A DNA stretch of 64,000 bases, taken from Aquilaria yunnanensis (taxonomy: Eukaryota > Streptophyta > Magnoliopsida > Malvales > Thymelaeaceae). A program made the translations under genes and the position numbers. Below are positions 1 through 10,116 of this stretch, piece after piece. How positions within the stretch are numbered: position 1 is the stretch's first letter; the number at the start of each line of letters is the position of its first letter. The stretch is from positions 28,891,501-28,955,500 of the forward strand of contig CM077599.1 in NCBI GenBank assembly GCA_039654915.1, written 5' to 3'. The notes beneath the pieces were generated by a model. That model saw nothing but the letters and a program-made list of their open reading frames with translations, was not told the origin of the DNA and did no database searches.

Positions 1-1599
1 GCAAACATGTCTTTTGTAGCCGTAAAAATTCTACATGTACTACAGTGTTCGTCCACACTACAACAGAAGTCTTGCCTTGAAACTTTAAAAGTCCTTATTA
101 GCCTAAAATTTATGTATTACTCGTTCCATACCAAAGTCTTTACAATTTATATTCTTTTTGGGAATCTAAAATCTTTAAAATATTTTCATATTTTATAAAA
201 TATTTTTATATTTTATAAAATATTTTATCATATTACCATTTAAACTATTATTTAAATATTAACTTTCTCTAACTTTCGTCACTTAATTGTAAAAAATTAC
301 GGGTAAAAGTAAAATTAATATAATAACATTTTCCTATTTCTTAATTTCAGTATGAAAACAAATGCTTCAAAGGTTTTTGGAGGCTGGAAGTATTTCCCAA
401 CAAACTCACCCTCCGATAAAGAGCTTCTTTGATTTTGTGTGGGGAAAGACCAATTTAGGAATAAAAGTTACACAATATTTCTATTTAAGTCATGAAGGTT
501 TATGTTTTTCTAAATGAGTCCTAAAATAAACAATAAATTCTAAAACTTTCCATTATATGTTTGGATGAAAGGGAAAAATATAAATTGTAATAGCTTTGTG
601 ATATCAAATTTTTTAAATCCTAATTTAAACAGTAATATAACTTTTGAAAATTAATGAAGCATCTATAGATTATCAATTTTTTCCTTCTATAGATTATGTT
701 CTGATTCAGTAACTATTTCCAGTAATATTAGGGCTACCTATTTTATTTTTATTTGATAGAAGGTTGTTTATCTTATTAATTGTAACTTGTACGACATCTG
801 TAAAAAAAATAGTCAATCAGGAATAAGGTACACAATTGACTAAACTGTAAAACTTACATCTATATATCTTGAATTCATACAATGAAGAAGATTTTTGTTA
901 ATAATTTGGGTAATCCAAATATTCATGCATACAAATCGATATAGATAAAATAATAAAATAAAAAGACAGATAAATCAACACATAATTGAATTGACATAAC
1001 AACATAAGATTGTACTTACACATAAACTAAAAAAATCACAAGACTCAAACAATTGATCTGTTATAATAAAGTAAATTGGCCTGACTCTACCCAATCACGT
1101 AGTTGAGCTCCCTACTGTTGTTACAAAGTTTTAAAAGACTTATTATTTTTTTTAAATGAACTTTTGCCACTAATTTTGAATAATTGTGAAACTTTTACGA
1201 CTCAACGTGTACTCCCATTTACTTTGTAGGAGCTAGGAGGACTAGGACTATGACCATTCGGCATAAAATCAAGAGCAGACCCCATCCCGCGAGAAGGAAC
1301 ATCAGTAATTGTTTTACGCTACTAGAATCACTTTTGTCCGCCTGTAAATCAAGGGTTAAAGATATTTTTTAAAAAACAAAATTGCTTTTTCAATTTGCTA
1401 TCATCCACTGCTCTTAACTCATCAAGTTTGCTAGTAGTTATGTCGTCTGCATCTCTCTATAAAGAAGTTGGGACCCTGACTGATGGTGAACATTATGTCT
1501 GTTATTCATTGTTCATCATCTTACCATAGCACTACCCCTACTTCTGGATAATGGTGACGATGATGACTATCTTACATTGTCATAATTTTGAAAAGATGC
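1..1599. other. AT-rich intergenic, no gene seen
   Basis: No reading frame here resembles a known protein and no RNA gene was recognised. The one visible structure is a short AT-rich tandem repeat at about 175-231, with roughly three copies of a ~21 bp unit of the type AAAATATTTTTATATTTTAT. The rest is ordinary AT-rich plant spacer. Confidence 0.6.
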
Positions 1600-1870
1600 A
1601 AAATTTATTTGTAGTCTTTAATCTTTTTGTGTTGTTTTGAATGGGTCCCTAACCTTTATTAAATCCTCATAAAGTCTCTAACTTCCCTATTTTTGTCCCA
1701 AATGTGGTCTTTCCGTCAATTTTATAGTTAAAGTTGACAAAATCTCAGGAAAAATGCCAACTTTGGTTCCTAAATTTTCTTCCTCCCACTCAAAGTACAC
1801 TCAAGTTTTAAATTTAACAATTTTTCTCTCTATCGTCCATCCAACTTCTTAGAAGAAAAAAAATCTATTC
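1600..1870 (+). repeat. Left terminal inverted repeat
   Basis: Left arm of the ~270 bp inverted repeat pair. It matches the reverse complement of 8290-8560 through most of its length with scattered mismatches and small gaps, so the copies are old. Confidence 0.6.
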
Positions 1871-2311
1871 CATCTATCGCTGCTACCTCTTCCTTCCTTG
1901 ATCTTCGCCTACTTTCCCCTACACCTATTGCAGATTCTAACACTCCGTCATGGCCAGGCATGTCTTACTGGAGCACGATCTCCCTATTCCTTGTCTTCCC
2001 TACATCCTCCTTTACAACCAGCAGCACAGGCTCCACAACAACTAGTGGATCTGGTTGTTGGGGCAAATTTAGATGAGGTTGTAAGGGTAGATGGTGGACC
2101 CTATGGTTGCAGCGAATGAACATTCCATCCAAGAGTGTGGGGAGCAGTGGCGGAGGTCCCACTCCAGCGACAACTGAGGGGCAGGTATGAAAGCCTAGAA
2201 GACACAGGACCAGCAACACTATGACTTTCTTTTCATTTCCATTATCAAATTCTTAAGGCTAGTATATAGGATTTGTGTTGCGCTTTAATTCCCATCTATG
2301 TTGACGAGTAC

Positions 2312-2789
2312 TGACGTAATGAGAAACGAAGATTGACCAAGTAACACATTTAATCAATAAGAAAAATGAAAATCCACTCATAGAGAAAGCCAAAAGCTTT
2401 AAAATGCTTCAATATTATTGATAAACTGTCTCATAATAATGAAAAAAGCCTATTTATAGGCTTATAAAGAAACCTTAAACCAAAAATAATTAACGAAACC
2501 GAAAATAATTAGGAAACAAAATCGTTAAAAACTTTAGAGGCCCGGATACCCTTTAAAATGATGAAATTTGGACCCAAAAAATGCATTCATAGAGGGCAAA
2601 GCTTTGATAACACTTGTAGAGTGTGAAATTCTTTTCAAAACTATATAAAATAATAGTCATTCTAACAATTGTAGCAAAAGTTATGGCTTCCGAAAGTTGG
2701 GGTTTGTGCAAAACATATTTTCGTGATTTTTTTTCGATTTCATTCGCTAAACCCTATCCGTGAACTCATTCACTAGACACTCCATGTCA
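2312..2789 (-). repeat. 3' LTR of the gypsy element
   Basis: 478 bp, begins TGACGTAATGAG and ends TGTCA on the plus strand. It is the partner of 7306-7785 and is flanked outside by the target duplication AGTAC. Confidence 0.88.
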
Positions 2790-5700
2790 ATCCCCTCTAC
2801 TTGGGAAAAACTTGACCTCAACTTATCTAGAAGGCCTGGATACAAAGGTTCATCAGAAGAATAGTAAAGGAAGATATTTGCCATATTAAATGTTTTGGAA
2901 ATTCTCATACTGTTCAGCAGATCAATCATATAAGTATTGTTGTTAATCTTCTTCAAAACCTTATATGGGTCATATTTGTGTGGTTGCAACTTGCCATAAA
3001 TACCAATTAGGAACCTCTTATTTTGCAAAAACACCATCATTTTATCACCCTCCTCAAAAATCTGCTTATGACAATGTTTATCAGTAGCCTATTTATACCG
3101 CTTATTTGCCTACTCTAACTTCTGTTTAACTTCAACCCGGATGTTCAACCATTGCTCTGCAATATTTTCTGTAGCTCTATTCACTCCAATTAGAGCGTTC
3201 ACTAGATCAAGAGTATGCTGAGGAGGTTTGGTGTAAACTACTGAAAATAGGGACTTTCCTATGGAACTACGAACAGCACTATTGTAGGCAAACTCTGTAT
3301 AAGCTAATGTAAGATTCCACTATTTGGGCATGTCTCCACAAATGTTGTGTATCAAGTTTCCCAGTGTTGATTTACCACCTTTGTCTGTCTGTCTGTCTAT
3401 CTGGGGGTAGGCAACGCTGCTATAATTCAAGGAAGAATCAAACATCCTCCATAAAGTCCTCTAGAAGTGCCATAAAAACTTACTATCTTGGTTTGATGTG
3501 ATTGTTTTGGGCACTTCATGCAATCGAAAAACTTCCTTGAAAAATAATTTTGCAATCCTACTGGCATCTGATGTCTTCTTGCAAGCAATAAAATGTACCA
3601 TTTTGGAAAACCTATCTACCACAGCAAACACAGAATCTACCCCTTTTTGAGTTTGAGGTAATACAAGAATAAAATCCATAGACAAGTCTTCCCACATATT
3701 ATCAGGAACAAGTAAAGGCATATACAAACCTATATTCGAAGACTGTTCCTTTGCAATTTGGCACACATAACACCTTTGTACGAATTTAGAAACAACATTT
3801 CACATATGTGGCCAATAATAACATTTCTCTACTACTATAAATGTCTTATCTCTACCCATATGACTAGCTAGACATCCACCATGCAAATCCCGAATTATCT
3901 TTTCTCTTAATGAAGTCTTAGGAATACAAAGTTGGTTACCTTGTAAGAGAAAACCATCATGAATGTGGAAGTCATCTACAGGTTGTTGTTTGCTGTACTT
4001 TTCCTAGATGCCAGAAATTATTCATCAGTAGTATACACCTCCTTCAACTCATCAAAGCTAATAATCTGTTGCCTCAAAGTTACTAGCAAATTTGCACATC
4101 GACTCAAGGCATCTACAACCTTATTCTAAAACCTCACCTTATGCTTAAGCTTGAAAGAAATTTTTTACAAAAACTGGGACCACCTCGCGTGCATATCCTT
4201 ACTAATCCTCTTATGACTACTTAGGTACTTCAAAGCATCATGGTCTGAAAGAATAATGAATTCACAACCAATCAAATAATGTTCTCATATCTTCAGGGCA
4301 CGCATAATAGAATAGAACTCCTGATCATGAGTAGTCCATTTTCAACTCGCATCAGAAAGCTTCTCGCTATAAAAAACAACTGGCCTGCGTCATTAGAAAA
4401 TGACAACACCGATTCTCACACCATTAGCATCACATTCCATCTCAAAAAGAGCCTCAAAATCTGGCAGGGTAAGAATTGGTACGGTGCATAACTTCTCCTT
4501 CAACAAGGCAAAACTCGCTTCTGCCTACTCGCCCCAGTGAAACCTCATTTTCTTCAAATACTTTGTAATAGGGGAAGTAATGCTACTAAAATCCCGAATA
4601 AACCATAGAAGGTGGCCAACCTATGGAAACTCCAAACTTCAAAAATTGTCTTCGACATATGCCATTATTTGATGGCCCAAACCTTGGCTTCACCCACTTG
4701 AATCCCCTTGGCACTGACTACATAGCCCAAGAATAATATCTTGCTAGTCATAAAGTTGCACTTATTTAGGTTCATATACAACTTATTCTCCTGCAAGACT
4801 ATGAGTACATGGCACAAGTGTGAAACATGTTCTTCTTCTGAATAACTATGCATTAGGATAAAATTAAGATATACAACAACAAAACTCCCAATAAATGGTT
4901 TCAGTACCTAGTTCATCACTTTCATAAATGTACTCAGCATGTTGGTGAGACCAAATGGTATAATCAGCCACTCATACAACCCATCCTTGGTTTTGAACGT
5001 TGTTTTCCACTCATCTCCAGGTTGAATTCTGTTTTGGTGATATTCGTTCCTAAGATAAATTTTGGAAAACACCACCAACCCCATGCAACTGGTCTAGCAT
5101 GTCATCCAATCGGGGTATAGGAAATCTATAGCTAACAGTAATCTTAATGGTCCGGCTGTCAATACGCATCTTTTAGCTCTCATCCAACTTTGGTGTCAAC
5201 AAAGCTGAAATTGCATAAGAACTTATGCTTTCCTGGATATGTCCCTTTTACAACAACTCTTCCACCTTTTCCTATAGGATCTCGCATTTTTTTGGACTCA
5301 TTCGGTAATGGGGAAAGTTAGGTAGACTTGCTCCAAGAACCAAGTTAATATGATGCGAAATGTCTTTCATAGGTGGAAGACCGTTTGGCAACTCTTCGGT
5401 CATCATATCCCAAAACTCCTATAACAGTGCCCAAATTGCTTCTGAAACCTTTTCTACCTGAGACACAAAAATACTGAGGACCTGTCTCACTACCAATGTA
5501 TAGAACCCATTGGCCTCTTTTATTGCTATGAACACTTCTCGTTCAGACTGTATAAGGGTAAGAAAAGTACACTCATCTACTTTAGAAGTTTTGGGCTGGG
5601 AGTTTTTTTGCTGTTATAGACGGAGCACAAATTTCTTTCGTCATTTCTCCAGCCTGTACACATTATCTCGCCCATCATGCTGTGCTACAACATCAAACTT

Positions 5701-7272
5701 TCATGGTCTACTGAATAACAAATGGCAAGCATCCATATCCATAGCATCAAAATAAATCTCATCTCGATATTGCCAAATGAAAAACAATACCTTACACCGT
5801 TTAGTCACCTGAATTTTGTCTACTGATTTAATCCACCTGATTGTGTAAGGTTCTAGATGCTTCTCCGTTTTTAGTCCCAGACGTCATACTACATCCTTGC
5901 TAATGATATTTTTGCAACTCCTACTGTCAATAATCATATCAAACAACCGATCAATTATCATGCATTGGGTATGAAACAATTGGTGGTTATGGGTTTGGTT
6001 TTCTTGGTTAAGTCAACAACAACTTCTGTACTACATTAGGCCTCGCTCATCATCGTCTTCCTTCTGGCTCTCATATTCCTTTTCTTCCATATTAAGCCCG
6101 CACACAATCTCCTCATCATCCCCTTTATCAACAACATTTACATTCTGAAGCAGACATTTGTTGGATAAGTGCTCGAGCTCCCAACAACAATAACAGACAT
6201 TAGGTGTCGGCCTCGGATAATGGTTTATCGCCTTTAGAGCCTCATTGTTTTCTTTGACCTTCTACTCCTCCGTTGACTTTTCCTTTTAGTAACAATTCCG
6301 GTGTAGGGCAGGTTTAAACAACGCCTTCATTTTCTCAACCAAACTCCCCAATCCCTCTCTCAGGTAATTTCTACAAGGAAACTCTTGTCTCCCCTTCTCA
6401 TGAGCCGAAATCTCTGCTCTCAACGCTAAATTTTGACTTTCAACAAAAGTTCTTACCGGCAGAATCCTAATCTTTTCCCGAAGTGCAAGCTTTAACCCTT
6501 CCAAAAATCATGAAATCATCTATCTTTTCATCTTTCCCAAATCGTTATGATGAGACAGTTGTATAAATTCTATTGCATAATCCTGGACCGACCGTGACCC
6601 CTGTCGACACTGCTGGTATTGTTGGAACAAAATCTGCTCAAGGTCTGGGGGTAGAAAATCCCTCCAAATCATCCACCTCATCCACACCCATGATTGTATC
6701 GAGTCTTTTCCGTCATGTCATCTCCTTTATTTTATCTTCTCCCACCAGGCAGAGGCTGCCCCCTTCAATCTACAGGCTACTAGCTTCACTTTTTTCTTCT
6801 TCAGGACATCATGATATTCAAAAAACCACTCAATCTCGGCTATCTAGTCAAGAACACCTTCAATACTGAAGTCTCTATTGAAGGAAGGAATATCCACCTT
6901 GAATTGAAAATCTCCATCATGACTTCATATATGCTGACCTCTTTGAAATTCATCACAAGGATCATAATCTTCTTCCGTCTTAGAATCGCTGTCATGGACA
7001 ATGTGCCTACAACCCCAAGCGAGAATAAATCTCCAAGCAGCATGGTTTGGGGAGGGTTCTTCCTTTGCACGTTGCTTTTCTTCATCCTTATCCTTATTGG
7101 CAAAAGGGTTAAGGGCACAGAGTCTTTCCAAGATATCCTCGAAACGCACCTCCAAATGATCTTTTAATCGCTGGACAATCCGATGCTCCATCTCTCGTAA
7201 CGCTTCCCCTTAGTCCTCTAACCTAGGGTTTTCAGCCACACGCTGTTGATTCTTGCTATTGCCACCAGCCAT
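2790..7272 (-). pseudogene. Gypsy gag-pol polyprotein relic
   Basis: Gag starts at the ATG at 7272 (MAGGNSKN...). Around 6720-6900 a frame reads KLVACRLKGAASAWW, typical of gypsy gag. A CCHC knuckle (C-x2-C-x4-H-x4-C, CYCCWELEHLSNKC) lies near 6165-6205. Reverse transcriptase remains cover about 4665-5500; where the catalytic YxDD box should be, the frame reads VVYLNFILMHS, so both aspartates are gone. RT continues as FMTSKILFLGYVVSAKGI. The integrase core is at 3461-3766 ([29 protein letters not shown]) and its C-terminal part at 2747-3040 (KLQPHKYDPYKVLKKI), running into the 3' LTR. Many stops and frameshifts separate these parts. No functional product is expected. Confidence 0.87.
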
Positions 7273-7289
7273 GGAGTAGGCGATTCAAC

Positions 7290-7305
7290 CTACTCTGATA
7301 CTACC
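7290..7305 (-). promoter_or_regulatory. Primer binding site of the gypsy element
   Basis: Directly inside the 5' LTR the minus strand reads GTATCAGAGTAGGTTG, matching most of the usual TGGTATCAGAGC start of sites that pair with initiator methionine tRNA. Its place between LTR and gag supports the call. Confidence 0.65.
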
Positions 7306-7785
7306 TGAAGTAATAAGAAATGAAGATTGACCAAGCAACGTGCTTAATCAATAAAAAAAATGAGAATCCACTTGTAGAAAAAAGCCAAAAACTCTGAAAT
7401 ACTTCAATATGTTGGTAGACTGTCTCATAATAATGAAAGAATGCCTATTTATAGGCTTACAAAAAAAAACCTAAACCAAAATAATTAAGGAAACAAAAAA
7501 TAATTAGGAAACAAAATTGACAAAAACTTTAAAGGCCTGGATACCCCTCAAAATGATGGAATTCTGAAAAAAAAAATATGGTCATGGAGAGCAAAGCTTT
7601 AATGATACCTGTAGAGCCAAAAATTTTCTTTGAAATAACATATTATAATACTCATTTTGACAACTGTAGCAAAATTTATGGCTTCCAGAAGTTAGGGTTC
7701 GTGTGAGACCTATTTCCAGGATTTCTTCTTCAGTTTCACCTGTTCAACGTGCTCTATGAACTCATCCACTAGATGCTCCACGTCA
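7306..7785 (-). repeat. 5' LTR of the gypsy element
   Basis: 480 bp direct repeat of 2312-2789. On the minus strand it carries a TATA-like TATAAATAGG near 7444-7453, which would be the Pol II promoter. TG/CA ends are read at 7306 and 7785. Confidence 0.88.
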
Positions 7786-8289
7786 AGTACTCTAAGGTAG
7801 AGCTGGTTCTTTTAGTTCATCAGAAATTTGGTAGCAATTCGTCAACTAGTTGGCCTATGGGTGGTACTCAGAACTCGCTCGAGTATAAGCTCGCTATATG
7901 CGTTACAATATATATCATCAAAGTTCCTTTATTTAATAAAAAATTTATGGCATTTGTTCAAGTGCAAGATAAAATGAGGATTAGATCTGATCACAGATTT
8001 ATGGCATATGTCTAAGTTCAACGACATTTAATCGGACCTCAAGACCTATTCAATTGATAGAGCTCCGATTTTGGAGAAGAACAAGCTATAGAATTGAATC
8101 AAGGTCATAAAAGCTAGCATGATTATGCCGTTAATTTCACTTATCTCATCATTCAATCAATAGCTTCAGGAGAATGGTGTCATAATGATTCTAAACCTCT
8201 CGCTTTGTGAAGAAAGCAAGAATCTTATACCTGCGTCCAGAGCAACCCAGTTGAATTGGGGTAAAGCCAAAGAAAAGTTGATTATTTTT

Positions 8290-8560
8290 TTCTGGGAAGT
8301 TGGACTGGGTGAAAGAGATGGTTGATGTGTTAAATTTACACATTAAGATTACTTTGAGTAGGAGGAAAAAGACATAGATATTAAAGTTGGAATTTTCCCC
8401 AAAATTTTGTTAAATTCAACTATAAAATTGACGGAATGACCATGTTTAGGACAAAAATAGAGATGTTAGTGACTTTAAAGGGTCAAAATGAAGGTTAGGA
8501 ACCTATTTAGGATAACACAAAAAAGTTAGGGACCACAAATGATTTTACCATTTGGATATC
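8290..8560 (-). repeat. Right terminal inverted repeat
   Basis: Right arm of the inverted pair with 1600-1870. It ends a few bases short of the separate MULE-like MITE at 8574, so two inverted-repeat elements lie nearly back to back. Confidence 0.6.
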
Positions 8561-8573
8561 AATTACTTCCTTG

Positions 8574-9160
8574 GAGTAAATTGCGTAAATGGTCCATAAT
8601 CTTTAATTATCATTTCATTTTAGTCCCTAACCAATTAAATGTTTTGTTTTGGTTCTAAATCTATTAAAATTGTTTTATTTTTGTCCCTTACCAAATGAAA
8701 TTCATTAAGTCAAAATAACTATCTCACACAAACTTTTGAAATTTTAATTTAAATATTCAGTAACTATCTTTCAGTTAATTTAAACAATAATATTTTTTTA
8801 CAGTAAATAAACAATTTAAATTAGTAATTTTTTCTTTCTAAATTAAATAAGTTTAATTTATAGAGAAGAAAAAAAATACATTTGAATTTTTCATTAACTA
8901 TAAAAAGTCATTGTATAGATTAAATTTATAATAAAATAGTTACCAAATAGTTAAACTATAATATAAAAAGTTGTTATCTGATAAATACTTTCAGTTCAAC
9001 AATTTCATCCAATAGGGATCAAAATGAAATGATTTTAATAGATATAGGACTAAAATGAAACATTTTTAATAGGTTTAGAACCAAAACAAAACATCAAATA
9101 AGTTAGGGACTAAAATGAAACAATAATTAAAAGTTAGCGACCATTTATGCAATTTACTTT
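8574..9160. mobile_element. MULE-like MITE
   Basis: The left end AGTAAATTGCGTAAATGGTC matches the inverted right end AGTAAATTGCATAAATGGTC, and the inverted similarity continues for about 120 bp (TTCATTTTAGTCCCTAAC, TTTTGTTTTGGTTCTAAA). A near-perfect 9 bp duplication, ACTTCCTTG (8565-8573) and ACTTTCTTG (9161-9169), flanks it. Long inverted repeats plus a 9 bp duplication are the Mutator signature. The ~590 bp interior is AT-rich and non-coding. Confidence 0.75.
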
Positions 9161-9205
9161 ACTTTCTTGATATTCTTGTCTTTATTTGTCATGCTTGTGA
9201 TTACA

Positions 9206-9231
9206 AATAATAATAATAATAATAATAATAA
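9206..9231. repeat. (AAT)n microsatellite
   Basis: About nine AAT units. The poly-asparagine reading frame over it is an artefact of the repeat. Confidence 0.9.
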
Positions 9232-10116
9232 CAACATGGTAATCAATAATAATATGGAAAAGCAAGGATGTAGTAGTCCAACTTGTGTGTGTTACGTTAC
9301 AAACAAAAGGCCTAAAAGAAAGAAACCTATCTTCATGGGGTCCGACATTCACTCTATCAAATTAAAGCAAACAATTACTTGACAACATGTTGTGGTGCCT
9401 ACTATGATAGCAAATCCAGACCTGAATAGCCTGGTGGGCTTGCTAGTGAGTTGGTATCCTACACACAAAGTTATCTAACTCAAGTTTTTAATGATATTCG
9501 GTGAATATGAAGGGAATTATTGGTACAAGTTGCATCTCAAATAAGGATAATGTTAGAGATCCCAGAGTTATGCGTTTTGGCAAAAACCTCCAATGTCTAA
9601 GTTATGAGTAGAGGCTTAAGATGAGTATAAGTGACTCGATGATGGCTCTAAACTGGTTTCCACATCTTAAAATGTGTTTTAATTATAGTTACTCCAATCA
9701 AAGGATTAGTTCTAACGAAGTTGAAGAATCAATTCCTTGCGCAGTACACAATGACAATTCAGACCTTTCCTTGTCAAGTTACTGAAAAAGAACCTAAAGA
9801 GAATTCTTCTAATCATGGAGCTTTCCTTCTGCAATTTTGTATTCAAGAATACTAAGTTGAAATGCAGCAGAGGCACTCCTGTTCTCATATACAAACTCAC
9901 CAATAAGTTGTCCAAAAATAATAATAATAATCATTTGAACAGCATTTTCGATCACCATAAACAAAAAATGTTACTAAAAAGGTAGTAGCATTGGTCAAAA
10001 GGAGAATTAGGCCCTAAGGAGATTCCAACCTAGTCAAATCATAAAATTGGTGTATAAATTGATATCTTGTCGTCCACATACAATGGCAATGCAATGTAAA
10101 GAATTGGTCTAAGCTC
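9232..10116. other. Upstream region of the receptor kinase relic
   Basis: No protein or RNA gene recognised. This stretch would have held the promoter of the receptor kinase gene starting at 10117, but no convincing TATA box in a fitting position was picked out. Confidence 0.4.

Larger units (their letters stand above)
2312..7785 (-). mobile_element. Complete but decayed Ty3-gypsy retrotransposon
   Basis: The element has two direct LTRs (7306-7785 is 5', 2312-2789 is 3' on the minus strand), TG...CA termini and an exact 5 bp target duplication AGTAC at 2307-2311 and 7786-7790. Between them lie, in order on the minus strand, a primer site, gag with a zinc knuckle, reverse transcriptase, and integrase, which is the gypsy order. 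The LTRs differ by very roughly 13% over the first 150 bp by eye, so it is an old insertion. All coding parts are broken by stops and frameshifts. The integrase sequence looks chromovirus-related (Reina-like), but no chromodomain is visible and the lineage is uncertain. Confidence 0.9.
1600..8560. mobile_element. DNA element with long terminal inverted repeats
   Basis: About 270 bp at 1600-1870 reads as the inverted complement of about 8290-8560. Shared blocks include TTTTTGTGTT, CCTAACCTT, CTATTTTTGTCC, CCGTCAATTTTATAGTT and CTACTCAAAGTA. Once the gypsy element at 2312-7785 is removed, the element is about 1.5 kb. The flanking inner sequence (1871-2311 and 7791-8289) has no recognisable transposase, so it is non-autonomous or gutted. 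Long inverted repeats of this kind are typical of Mutator-like elements, but no 9 bp target duplication could be read, so the superfamily is inferred. It could also be two inverted copies of one smaller repeat. Confidence 0.55.

Noticed and set aside
1898..2219. Two overlapping opposite-strand open frames of 73 and 84 codons
   Set aside because: Neither resembles a protein; the higher GC content explains both. Kept only as part of a possible captured fragment.
6573..7191. Several overlapping plus-strand open frames
   Set aside because: They are antisense to the gypsy gag, which explains the region in the minus direction.
1600..8560. 9 bp target duplication for the long inverted-repeat element
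   Set aside because: The best flank pair (TTTGAAAAG and TTTGGATAT) matches only 6 of 9 bases, too weak to claim.
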